A stretch of DNA of 64,000 bases. Origin: Euborellia annulipes (Eukaryota > Arthropoda > Insecta > Dermaptera > Anisolabididae). The notes under the pieces are model-generated. The model saw only the letters and a list, made by a program, of their open reading frames with translations, did no database searches and was not told the DNA's origin. Below are positions 46,690-55,860 of the stretch, in pieces. Every line of letters begins with the position of its first letter. The first letter of the stretch is position 1. Location of the stretch: assembly GCA_023213315.1 (NCBI GenBank), contig JAKCPI010009545.1:186001-250000 (forward strand). Direction: 5' to 3'. A program made the translations under genes and the position numbers.

Positions 46690-47060
46690 AGCTGAGTGAT
46701 TTTTACCTGTTAGTTGACCTAGTGCATACACTAACTCCCGCATCGGTTGATTGGGGTTATAATCAATTTATGCATGCAGGAATATTGTGCACGTGGCAAC
46801 CACGGTGAAGGACATAATCTGAATCCGGTGCAAATATCGAATTGAGAAATGTTAATATGGTACACGTTCCGGGCCTCCATCGAATGAGGTATGGAGGCCT
46901 GTGACGGCCGGGAACCGGCGAAAGCAAAGGGGAGGTAATTCATCCCCTCCTAATACAGATCCAAGAGGGGTGGAAAACGTTACATAGTGGGGAGGAGCTG
47001 GGATTCGTACCCGGTCGAAACAGCCGACGATGTTCAGTCCAGCGGACATGGCCTCCTATC
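46690..47060 (-). repeat. tRNA-like SINE candidate
   Basis: A GC-richer block in AT-rich flanks. Its minus-strand start (46985-47058) reads like a degenerate tRNA: ggaggccatgtccgctgg, then cgaccgggtacgaatccc with a near-consensus B box, closing with ctcctcc. A unique-looking body follows leftwards. Two overlapping minus-strand frames here are not protein genes. It lies about 400 bp upstream of the GPCR start exon. Confidence 0.5.
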
Positions 47061-47721
47061 ACTGAGATTTTCAGAGCTTCAACCCTTAAAATAATCACTT
47101 TCAAATTATACAATACATTTATAAAAATTTAAATTATATGTTTGTGAAGTCACACCATGTTATTGATTTCCCTTTAAATATTTATCTAGGTTAAAGAATA
47201 ATATGCGTTTTATTGCTCGTCTTAATACTTTTTTTTAACAACAAAATAACTTCAAAAATTTTCTCTAAATAATGAATTATTAATTTATATTCCCTATAGT
47301 AGACGTAGTATCAGAGCCGTAGGGTGATACTAAGAGCCCGGTGCGAAAGGATAAAATGGCTCCCCAATATTTTTATACAACTACACTTTTACACTCAAGC
47401 ACACTTAAATATCATCTTTGAAATATATTGGAAAATTATGAAATTATGATTCCAAATTAAATCCATTACTGCAAAATTTTTTCATATAAAATTTTTGCTT
47501 CTAAGCTAACCTTATATTAAAACATATAAAATTATGTCTTTAATTTAATTTAGGCCTACTTCATTAAATCATTTGTGTTTTATATATATTAACATTTTTT
47601 GTTTTAATTATGAAGAACTTTATCAAAGACGGATGTGGTTTGGAAACTCGAGCTTAGGTGCACTAAAAATTGGAGAGAAAAATTTAGTTTAATTTTATTA
47701 AAAATTAATTAGATTATCTTA

Positions 47722-47976
47722 TTTTCGCTCAGGGGCCCACATCTTGTGGGTACGTGGATGGCGACCACGAGCTGCCCGAGCTGGGACCGACAGTCCTTCA
47801 GTTATTTGTATGTCTGTCTCTTCCTTCCTCTTTTCAACAGGCGTCAGACCGTATGACGGGCCGGCCTGTCTTATTTCTTCCTGTCGCAAAAACGCTTGAT
47901 AGGGTTGGAGGGAAATAGTGAGGTCCGCTGACCCCGCATCGCGGGGAAAAGGCGAGGACAGAAGAAGAAGACGAAG
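47722..47976 (+). mobile_element. 5S-rRNA-like SINE with 15-bp target duplication
   Basis: The head has tgggtacgtggatggcgacc, close to the 3' part of 5S rRNA including the box C promoter (gtacttggatgggtgacc). The body is CT- then GC-rich, and the tail is a gaagaagaag simple repeat. Identical 15-bp flanks aattagattatctta (47707-47721, 47977-47991) indicate target-primed insertion. Relatives are at 53364 and 59640. Confidence 0.75.
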
Positions 47977-48054
47977 AATTAGATTATCTTAATTTATTTT
48001 TTGAAAGATTCGTTTGTAAATCATTTAATCGGGAACCATGTATTTTGTATTTTT

Positions 48055-48684
48055 ACACTCTCTTACCATATATATGAAATATATAGAGAAAGTATTGCGA
48101 TCACGTCAAAAATGTCGAGATTTTGATGGATATACAAGTTTTGAGTTCAAAAAAGTGGGTCGCGCTGTCTGATTATACTTTTTCAGATATTTGGATTTTC
48201 TCAAAATTTGCTTCAACGATTTTGTTTAAAATTCATAAATAATTTATTTTTTAGATGCTCTTTAAAATGTATATTCTCATTTTGACCTGGAAATCTTTTG
48301 AAGCACACTACTCTTGTACTTAATAGGAAAAAGTTAATATATTTTCAGTTTTTTTTTTTTTTTTTTTCAATTTTCTCAAAATTCGCTCCAACAATTTTGA
48401 TTAAAATTCAAAAATCAATTATTTTTTAGATGCTCTTTAAAATGTATATTCTCATTTTGTCTTTGAACTCTTATGAAGCACACTTTACTATTGTGAGATA
48501 GGAGAAATGGTTGCCATAGTAACGGTGTTTAAAATGTTTTCCTATTATGATTAAAATTCATAAATCAACTATTTTGTAGATGCTCTTTAAAAAGAATGTC
48601 AGTAAATTTTTTCGTGAAAATTGTTTGAAGTACACTTTACTGATGTACTTTTTCAGTTTTTTGCGATTTTCACAAAATTGGCTT
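48055..48684 (+). repeat. Dispersed snap-back repeat, rearranged tandem pieces, target of the retrotransposon
   Basis: Head from actctcttaccatatatatg (48056), then three successive copies of the ctcaaaatt...gattttgattaaaattca...agatgctctttaaaatg block (48180-48300, 48350-48480, 48540-48684). The last is broken at ggctt by the LTR element and resumes at 53099 (ggctttaacgattttaattaaa). Confidence 0.75.
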
Positions 48685-48819
48685 TGTCGTGTATCATTGT
48701 CGTGGTTTCATTATTATATGGTTGCTCTGTTTATGTATATGTTTATAATGATAAATAAATAAGCAAATGTTAAATTGAGAACGTCCAAATATTTCATAAT
48801 CTTTTCATTAAGTATAACA
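48685..48819 (+). repeat. Left LTR (135 bp)
   Basis: Begins TG and ends CA. It contains atgataaataaataagc, which holds an AATAAA-like polyadenylation signal. Identical to 52964-53098. Confidence 0.95.
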
Positions 48820-48886
48820 ATTAACTGGCGACGAGGATTAACTTAGGTATTTTTTTTATTTATAAATAGTTTTTTTTCTTTTCAAA

Positions 48887-50161
48887 ATGCCTAATGAAGA
48901 AGTTAAAATTGAAACGGCCAAATGGTCTATTGAGCCATATGATGATTCCAAATCGAATTGGAAGACGTATCTTAAACGTTTGGAGAATAAGTTTTCATTA
49001 TATGGTGTCAAAGAAGATAAAAAAGTTTTAATTTTATTGGACGTAATTGGTGAACATGCATATGAGAGAATTTGTGACTTATGTGAACCGAAAGCACCTG
49101 AAAGTAAGACTTTTAATGATTTAAAACTCATTTTGAATAATTTTTTTGAGCCAGAACCTAATGTTCTAGTCGAAAGGGTTCGTTTTCAAAATAGACTCCA
49201 AGCTGAAGGAGAGTCTTGTAAGAATTTTGCAGCTGAATTAAAAAAAATGAGCCGTTTTTGTAAATTTCCTGCTGATTGGTTTCCTGATGCTTTATGTACT
49301 CAATTTGTAAATGGAATTAGGAATTCTGAATTGAGGTTGAAATTATTAGAACAGAAGGATCTTAAATTTGACGGGGCAATTGATTTCGCAGTATCTTTTG
49401 AAATTAATCGCAACGCTCTCAAGAATTTTCCCAATAGTGAAGATATTAATGTCAACAAAGTAAGCCAAAATTTAACTAAGAAAAGAATTTTAAATAATAA
49501 GAAATGCAACCATTGCGGATTTTCAACTCATTCTGACACGGAGTGCCGTTATAAAATGGCGACATGCTTTTTCTGCGGTAAAAAGGGCCACATTGCTTCA
49601 GTTTGTTTTAAGAAAAGTGAATCAGCTGGAGGCAATAGCCAAGATAAGAAAACCTTTCGTAATTATAAATGCCAAGAGTTGAATGTTGGAGATATTGCAA
49701 ATGATGAAGGGGAAGCCAATATTTTGCACACGGCTTGGCAACTTCAAGACCCTAAATTGAGAGAAAAGGTTAAATGTTTTTTATGGTTAGATAATATCAA
49801 AATTTCGTTTCAGGTGGATACAGGAGCGTCTGTTTCTTTGATTGGGCTATCTACCTTTAAGAAATATCTGCCTTTTAAGAAGTTGTTTCCAACCAAGTTA
49901 AAATTATATACCTATACAGGTGAGCTCGTTCCTTTAGCTGGTAAATGTGAAATCGGTGTTAAAATTAAAGAAAATGATGAAAAATTGAATAGTTTGACAT
50001 TGTATGTAGTTGATGGATCTTATGCAAATATATTAGGTTTAGAGTGGTTGCGCTTAATAAATTTAGATTGGAAGACAATTTTTAATTTGAATAATGTTAG
50101 TGTTTTTAACATAGAGAGTTTTAAATTTGAACTCGAGAATTTAAAAAAAAAAATATTATAA
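48887..50161 (+). CDS. Retrotransposon Gag-protease polyprotein, 424 residues
   Basis: The ATG is at 48887 and TAA ends at 50161. Residues 1-185 are a helical Gag capsid-like region (FAAELKKMSRFCKFP; LCTQFVNGIRNSELRLKLL). Two CCHC zinc knuckles follow, at about residues 206-219 (CNHCGFSTHSDTEC) and 227-240 (CFFCGKKGHIASVC). The aspartic protease is at about residues 305-400, with FQVDTGASVSLIG and the ANILGLEWL block near its end. Gag assembles the particle and binds RNA; the protease cuts the polyprotein. The frame ends on an 11-A run (50143-50153), where Pol starts to be open in another frame. No damage is seen. Confidence 0.95.
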   Translation: MPNEEVKIETAKWSIEPYDDSKSNWKTYLKRLENKFSLYGVKEDKKVLILLDVIGEHAYERICDLCEPKAPESKTFNDLKLILNNFFEPEPNVLVERVRFQNRLQAEGESCKNFAAELKKMSRFCKFPADWFPDALCTQFVNGIRNSELRLKLLEQKDLKFDGAIDFAVSFEINRNALKNFPNSEDINVNKVSQNLTKKRILNNKKCNHCGFSTHSDTECRYKMATCFFCGKKGHIASVCFKKSESAGGNSQDKKTFRNYKCQELNVGDIANDEGEANILHTAWQLQDPKLREKVKCFLWLDNIKISFQVDTGASVSLIGLSTFKKYLPFKKLFPTKLKLYTYTGELVPLAGKCEIGVKIKENDEKLNSLTLYVVDGSYANILGLEWLRLINLDWKTIFNLNNVSVFNIESFKFELENLKKKIL

Positions 50162-50177
50162 CGTTTTTGATAATAAA

Positions 50178-52952
50178 ATGGGGAAGGTTAAGAATTTTAA
50201 GGCCCGTATTTTCCTTAAGGAAGGGTATACGCCTGTTTTCAAAAAGGTTAGGAACGTAGCTTTTTCTTTGATTTCTAAAATGGAAACTGAAATTGATCGT
50301 TTGGAAAGAGAAGGAATTATAAGCAAAGTCCGTCATTCAGAATTCGCAACTCCAGTAGTTCCAGTGGTAAAAAAAAATGGTGCTTTACGTCTTTGTGGTG
50401 ATTTTAAGATTACTATTAATCCCCAACTGGTTGTTGAGGATTACCCTATTCCGAGTATTGAAAGAATTTTGGCAAATATAGGAAAAAGCAAATATTTTTC
50501 GAAGATAGATATTTCTCAAGCGTATAATCAGATAGAGATAGATGAAAGGGATAGACATTTCCTTACTATTAACACAATTAAGGGGCTTTATCATTATAAT
50601 AGATTGCCGTTTGGCATTACTTCAGCTCCCGCAATTTGGCAACGTACGATTGAAGAGGTTTTACATGGAATTAAAGGGGTTCAGGTTTTTTTTGATGATA
50701 TTTGTATTAGTTCTGAAACGAGAGAACAACATATTGAAATTTTAGAAAAAGTTTTTAAACGTTTAAGTGATTACAATATAAGAGTTAATACGGAGAAGTG
50801 TGAGTTTTTAAAAAATTCTATTCAATATTGCGGTTATATTATTAGTGCTGAGGGTTTAAAAAAATGTCCTGATAAAATCAAAGCAGTGTTGGAAGCTGAA
50901 GAGCCAAGAAATGTAAGTGAAGTTAAGTCTTTCCTTGGGTTAGTTAATTTTTATTCTAGATTTATCAAAGGATTGAGTACTATAGCGTACCCATTAAATC
51001 GTCTTTTAAGGGCTAATATTCGTTTTAAATTTGATCAGGAATGTAAAAGTGCATTTCAAGCTATTAAGCAAGCAATTGTTTCGGATAGAGTATTAATACA
51101 TTATGATCCAAGTCTCAAACTTGTTTTAGCTTGTGACGCTAGTAGTACTGGACTGGGGGCAGTGTTAAGTCATAGACTTGATGATGGTTCCGAAAGACCA
51201 ATTGCTTTTGCTAGTAGGACTCTTAATAAGTCGGAGCTTAAGTATAGTTCAATTGATAAAGAAGCATTGGCAATTATTTTTGGGGTTAAAAAGTTTTTCC
51301 AGTATTTATACGGTAATCATTTTGTCTTAGTTACTGATCATAAGCCGTTAGTATCAATTTTTAATCCTATTAAAGAATTACCGGCTTTGTCCGCGTTGAG
51401 GATGCAAAGATATGCAATATATCTCCAAACATTCAATTATAGCATTGAATATCGTAATACGAAAGATCATGGGAATGCTGATTTTTTATCGCGATTTTCG
51501 CGTAAAGATTGCAAAAATGAATTTCAATTTGACGAAAATGACATTTTTACGATTAATCAAATATCAGTTTTGCCTATTACGGCTTTAGACATTGAACGTG
51601 AAACCCGAAAGGACAAAAGTGTTTTTAAGTTATTCCAAGCACTTATGAGTGGAAATTCTTTGTCTAAAACTGAGACATTCGGGTATCCTCAAGAAAATTT
51701 TTCTATTTTTCATGGCTGTATCTTTTTGGGTCATCGTGTTTATATTCCTGAAGTTTTTCGTCAAAACATTTTAAAAGAATTACATTTAGGGCACCAAGGT
51801 ATAGTGAAAATGAAGGGTCTTGCCCGAAGTTATGTCTGGTGGCCTAGAATGGATGAAGAAATCGAATTTTTAAGTTCTAATTGTGTTCACTGTCAGAAAT
51901 TTAAGAACATGCCAGCAAAAAGTTCTATGCTACATAAATGGGAATATCCAAGGTCGGCAATGGAACGAATTCATGTTGATTATGCGGGCCCGTATAAAGG
52001 GTTGTATTTTTTAATTATTATCGATGCTTTCAGTAAATGGGTGGATGTTATTCCAGTTAAAAATATTACATCTACAGTCACTATTCGACACCTTTCTAGT
52101 TTTTTTACCAATTTTGGTTTACCACACGTTTTGGTTTCGGATAATGGAACTCAATTCAAGAGTGAACAATTTCAGAATTTTTGTAGAACGAATGGCATTT
52201 CGCAACGCTTTTCAGCACCATTTCATCCGGCTTCCAACGGATTGGCTGAAAGAAATGTGCAAACGTTTAAACAATCACTGAGGGCGTCGCTAGACGAAGG
52301 GAAAGATATTACAGAAAGTCTACAAGATTTCCTTTTAATTTATAGGAAGACCCCTCATACTATTACGGGACAATCGCCGTCGATGTTATTTTTGGGAAGA
52401 GAAATTAGATCCAAATTGGATTTAATTCGGCCTAATTTAAGAAATGAACTTATTAAAAAAAATGTAAAACCCTCTATTATTTCAAGAAGTTTTCAAGTGG
52501 GGGATTCAGTGGCATTCAGAATGTATAGGGATCAAAATGAAAAATGGAAATTTGGAAAGGTTATTTCAAGAGAAGGAGATGTGCATTATAATATTAAAGC
52601 GGAGGATGGTACTGTTCATAGACGACATATTGACCAAATGAGAAGAATTGGGGATAATATTATGAATGAGAGAAGAGGAGAGAAGGAGCCGCAAGAACCA
52701 TCAGAGCCTAAGGTTGTTTCAGAAGGGACTTTTATTGATTTTAAAAAATTGGAAGAAATAAAAAATTCAGAGTTGTCTAACGACGGTTTGGGAACATCTA
52801 CTTCTATTGAAAATGATGAACCTATTAATTCATCACCTCTTGGAAATGGTGAACCGATTAATTCCTCTACGAATCTTCCTAATATCCCTAAGTCAAGATT
52901 TGGGCGACCATTAAAAACACCTGTACGTTATGAACCTGTGGTTCTAACTTAG
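50178..52952 (+). CDS. Retrotransposon Pol: reverse transcriptase, RNase H, integrase (924 residues)
   Basis: RT is at about residues 20-240 (PVVKKNGALRLCGDFK, YFSKIDISQAYNQIEI, LPFGITSAPAIWQR, catalytic FFDDI in place of the usual YxDD). RNase H is at about 310-430 (LACDASSTGLGAVLSH, SSIDKEALAI, TDHKPL). The integrase zinc finger is at about 545-595 (HLGHQG, CVHCQ), and the catalytic core has D, D and E in HVDYAGP, SDNGTQF and LAERNVQ. The C-terminal part is charged. The frame is +1 relative to Gag and is open from 50145, so Pol may be made by +1 frameshifting or by reinitiation at this ATG, 17 nt after the Gag stop. Full length, no stops. Confidence 0.95.
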   Translation: MGKVKNFKARIFLKEGYTPVFKKVRNVAFSLISKMETEIDRLEREGIISKVRHSEFATPVVPVVKKNGALRLCGDFKITINPQLVVEDYPIPSIERILANIGKSKYFSKIDISQAYNQIEIDERDRHFLTINTIKGLYHYNRLPFGITSAPAIWQRTIEEVLHGIKGVQVFFDDICISSETREQHIEILEKVFKRLSDYNIRVNTEKCEFLKNSIQYCGYIISAEGLKKCPDKIKAVLEAEEPRNVSEVKSFLGLVNFYSRFIKGLSTIAYPLNRLLRANIRFKFDQECKSAFQAIKQAIVSDRVLIHYDPSLKLVLACDASSTGLGAVLSHRLDDGSERPIAFASRTLNKSELKYSSIDKEALAIIFGVKKFFQYLYGNHFVLVTDHKPLVSIFNPIKELPALSALRMQRYAIYLQTFNYSIEYRNTKDHGNADFLSRFSRKDCKNEFQFDENDIFTINQISVLPITALDIERETRKDKSVFKLFQALMSGNSLSKTETFGYPQENFSIFHGCIFLGHRVYIPEVFRQNILKELHLGHQGIVKMKGLARSYVWWPRMDEEIEFLSSNCVHCQKFKNMPAKSSMLHKWEYPRSAMERIHVDYAGPYKGLYFLIIIDAFSKWVDVIPVKNITSTVTIRHLSSFFTNFGLPHVLVSDNGTQFKSEQFQNFCRTNGISQRFSAPFHPASNGLAERNVQTFKQSLRASLDEGKDITESLQDFLLIYRKTPHTITGQSPSMLFLGREIRSKLDLIRPNLRNELIKKNVKPSIISRSFQVGDSVAFRMYRDQNEKWKFGKVISREGDVHYNIKAEDGTVHRRHIDQMRRIGDNIMNERRGEKEPQEPSEPKVVSEGTFIDFKKLEEIKNSELSNDGLGTSTSIENDEPINSSPLGNGEPINSSTNLPNIPKSRFGRPLKTPVRYEPVVLT

Positions 52953-52963
52953 TGAGGAGGAAT

Positions 52964-53098
52964 TGTCGTGTATCATTGTCGTGGTTTCATTATTATATGG
53001 TTGCTCTGTTTATGTATATGTTTATAATGATAAATAAATAAGCAAATGTTAAATTGAGAACGTCCAAATATTTCATAATCTTTTCATTAAGTATAACA
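52964..53098 (+). repeat. Right LTR (135 bp)
   Basis: Identical to 48685-48819, directly followed by the target duplication ggctt and then the interrupted dispersed repeat. Confidence 0.95.
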
Positions 53099-53363
53099 GG
53101 CTTTAACGATTTTAATTAAAATTCATAAATCAACTATTTTCTATATGCCCTTTAAAACATATATTTGTAAAATTTTTCTAGAAAGTTGTTTGAAGTACAC
53201 TTTACTGATGTATTTCAGATTTTTCAAATTCACGGAAAGGAATACGACGTTGATAATTGATAGTTAGCTTTTGAATAAAATTGGCTAAAGAGTAGGCCTC
53301 TAGTACACTATAATACTTAAAGAGTGTTGGGGTAAATTATTCAGTGGAGATTTATTCATTCAG

Positions 53364-53510
53364 GGGCTCACTTCTAGTGAGTACGTGGATGGCGACCATG
53401 AGATTCCCGAACTAAAGCTGGTATTTCTTCCTTTCCTTTATGTCAGCCTTTTTTTCCCTTTTTCATATCACATAACCGAATGCCGTCCTGCCAAGGGCGA
53501 GAGAGTCGTT
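53364..53510 (+). mobile_element. 5S-rRNA-like SINE, second copy
   Basis: tcaggggctcacttctagtgagtacgtgg with tggcgaccatgag is the same head as at 47722; a CT-rich body follows. It is shorter and more decayed; no flanking duplication was found. Confidence 0.6.
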
Positions 53511-53884
53511 TTTTTTTATTTCTGTGTAATTGATAAGTTACAAAAACAAAAACATTGATAAAAAATTAATTTTTTTTTTTATTTTTTTCTTTTATAAACC
53601 AATTGATAAAAAAAAATATTATTGTACTAAAAAAACATACTCTTATATGCAGACTTTGTGACCTTGACCTTCTCAACCAAAAAAAAAAAGAAATTCAGGG
53701 CAAATAATAAGAAGAAAAGATTTTTTTTTAAGTCATGACTTATTTATTTTTTGAAATTTTTTTTGATTTATTAAAATTCTCATAAGTTCTTTATGTATCC
53801 CAATATAATGATATTAACTTATTCTGCAAACGATGACAGGAGGTGGCAGCCAGGAAGAGGTGTCTACATCAATGAAAGTCCCAA

Positions 53885-53926
53885 CTTTACTACGTTTCGG
53901 TCCAAATTTATTCGACCATCCTCAAA
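53885..53926 (-). ncRNA. Degenerate hammerhead-like core
   Basis: On the minus strand: TTGAGGA (C to T at the first invariant position), a possible stem II of ggtc/ggacc, then GAAAC and GTA. The first position change makes activity unlikely. Confidence 0.2.
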
Positions 53927-54175
53927 TATTCGGAAGCTGTCATATGTGAATGTACAATATATGTTGAAAATTTTAAAACTATAAATCTTGCTATTCGGGG
54001 AATCCCAGGGAGTAGAAACCTTAGTACTAATCAAGATTCAGTGCTGGACTGGCCCACCGGGATACCGGGAATATCCCAGTGGGCCCTCAAATATATTTAA
54101 GGTTTTGTTCACTATGTATTTAATTTTGTTGCAATTATGCAAAAAAAAAATATTTTTTATTATTTTAATAAATAT

Positions 54176-54252
54176 GTTTATACTGCGGATTACGAATCTA
54201 GAGTTGCTCTACAGCACGGGTTCAAATCCCACTTGCCGTGAAAATTTTCAAA
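54176..54252 (+). repeat. tRNA-like T-arm, probable SINE remnant
   Basis: cacgggttcaaatcccactt (54215-54234) is a good T-arm with B box, preceded by ctagagttgctctacag. No A box can be assigned with confidence. The hAT-like element at 54266 has inserted just downstream. Confidence 0.35.
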
Positions 54253-54265
54253 CAGTGCCAATGTC

Positions 54266-55209
54266 CAGTGGCGTACCGAGGGGGGGCGAGGGGGCGGTCC
54301 GCCCCAGGCCCCGAGCCGGCATAGGCCCCCATATATTTATAAAAAAAAAATTTAATGAAAATTTCCCTTTGAGAGGCCCCGGGGCCCTCAGGGCTCAAGT
54401 AAAAATGGGAAAATTTAGATGAAAAAAAGAAAATTTAATGAAAATTTCTCTTTGAGAGGCCCCGGGGGCTCAAGTAAAAACAAAATTTAATGAAAATTTC
54501 CCTTTGAGAGGCCCCGGGGCCCTCAGGGCTCAAGTAAAAATGGGAAAATTTAGATGAAAAAAAAGAAAATTTAATGAAAATTTCTCTTTGAGAGGCCCCG
54601 GGGGCTCAAGTAAAAACAAAATTTAATGAAAATTTCCCTTTGAGAGGCCCCGGGGCCTTCAGGGCTCAAGTAAAAATGGGAAAATTTAGATGAAAAAAAG
54701 AAAATTTAATGAAAATTTCTCTTTGAGAGGCCCCGGGGAGGGCTCAAGTAAAAACAAAATTTAATGAAAATTTCCCTTTGAGAGGCCCCGGGGCCCTCAA
54801 GGCTCAAGTAAAAACAAAATTTAATGAAAATTTCCCTTTGAGAGGCCCCGGGGCCTTCAGGGCTCAAGTAAAAATGGGAAAATTTAGATGAAAAAAAGAA
54901 AATTTAATGAAAATTTCTCTTTGAGAGGCCCCGGGGAGGGCTCAAGTAAAAACAAAATTTAATGAAAATTTCTCTTTGAGAGGCCCCGGGGCCCTCAGGG
55001 CTCAAGTAAAAACAAAATTTAATCAAAATTTCCCTTTGAGAGGCCCCGGGGCCCTTGGGGTTCAGGGATATACGGTATTTTAAAAATATTTTTGTGTATG
55101 GAGGAGAAGGATATTTAAAGATGAGCAGCCCCCCAAAAAAAAAAAATTCAATATAAGGCCCCCGCTTCTAGTGCCGCCCCAGGCCCCCAACTGCCTCGGT
55201 ACGCCTCTG
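54266..55209. mobile_element. hAT-like element carrying a higher-order tandem array
   Basis: 944 bp with ends cagtggcgtaccgag / ctcggtacgcctctg and perfect 8-bp flanks ccaatgtc (54258-54265, 55210-55217). About three quarters of it is a tandem array. Next to the ends are G/C-rich blocks (ccgccccaggcccc on both sides). No transposase is encoded. Confidence 0.9.
54345..55060 (+). repeat. Tandem array with alternating unit lengths
   Basis: About eleven units each hold tttaatgaaaattt, then ctttgagaggccccgggg and gctcaagtaaaaa. Spacing between successive tttaatg starts is 83, 52, 84, 52, 83, 55, 60, 83, 55 and 60 bp. The long units carry an extra tgggaaaatttagatgaaa. The 83+52 pair forms a higher-order unit of about 135 bp. 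The plus-strand frame across its start is a by-product. Confidence 0.9.
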
Positions 55210-55703
55210 CCAATGTCCCCTCCGTCTCTCTGTAATTGGAGTTAATCTTTGTTGAGAGATGGGAAAAAAAAAGAAAATTAAATTTAAAAAAAAAAAATTA
55301 TTTATTTGCTTTAGAGTTAAGTTAATTATGTTTATATATATCTACAAAAATTTACTGAAAGACAAAATTGTTGTGTAACCGATAATAGATTACTATACTG
55401 TAATTAAATATAAGCCCTGTCTCAAATTATCAAAGAACTATCTTACCTCTTTCAAACGTTAAAAAAAAAATTAAAATAAGAAAGTATTGATAGTAAAACT
55501 TTTCTTCCTCACTAAAACTCTTTACCGGCAAGTCGCAGGGGTATTAAAAAAAATATTATTTATACTAAAAAAAAAATATTATTATATTAAACGACAGGGC
55601 TGTAACGAGGGCGTGGCAAAACAGGCGCCCGCCACGGGCGCAACTGGGCTGGGGGCGCAAAACAAAGGGGACCGAACTAGTGGTGAGCAAAGAGTATAAG
55701 CTC

Positions 55704-55826
55704 TTTTTATTTACCACCAATATAATCAGTGAGGCGCTACGGGGGAGAGGGGAAATGGCCTCCGACAATTATATCAGCCCCCCTCTCCCGTAGCGCCTCA
55801 CTGATTATATTGGTGGTAAATAAAAA
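55704..55826. repeat. Near-perfect hairpin (arms about 47 bp)
   Basis: tttttatttaccaccaata...gcgctacggggg pairs with ccgtagcgcctcactg...ggtggtaaataaaaa; the arms differ mainly by two C in the C-run. The loop holds tggcctccgacaattata. Open frames on both strands are produced by the hairpin. Confidence 0.85.
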
Positions 55827-55860
55827 CCACGTGCAGCTCACAACTTGGAGGAAGGGTAAA

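Larger units (their letters stand above)
48685..53098 (+). mobile_element. Complete Ty3/Gypsy LTR retrotransposon, Mag-like
   Basis: 4414 bp. LTRs 48685-48819 and 52964-53098 are 135 bp and identical by eye, start TGTCGTG and end TAACA, and are flanked by the 5-bp duplication ggctt (48680-48684, 53099-53103). The primer-binding site tggcgacgaggat (48826-48838) matches the 3' end of eukaryotic tRNA-Ser(GCT). A purine-rich tract, agtgaggaggaa, precedes the right LTR. Short LTRs plus a tRNA-Ser primer and two zinc knuckles fit the Mag clade. Intact frames and identical LTRs show a recent insertion. Confidence 0.95.

Noticed and set aside
54345..55060. CRISPR array
   Set aside because: Units are contiguous tandem copies with no unique spacers, in an animal genome inside a hAT-like element.
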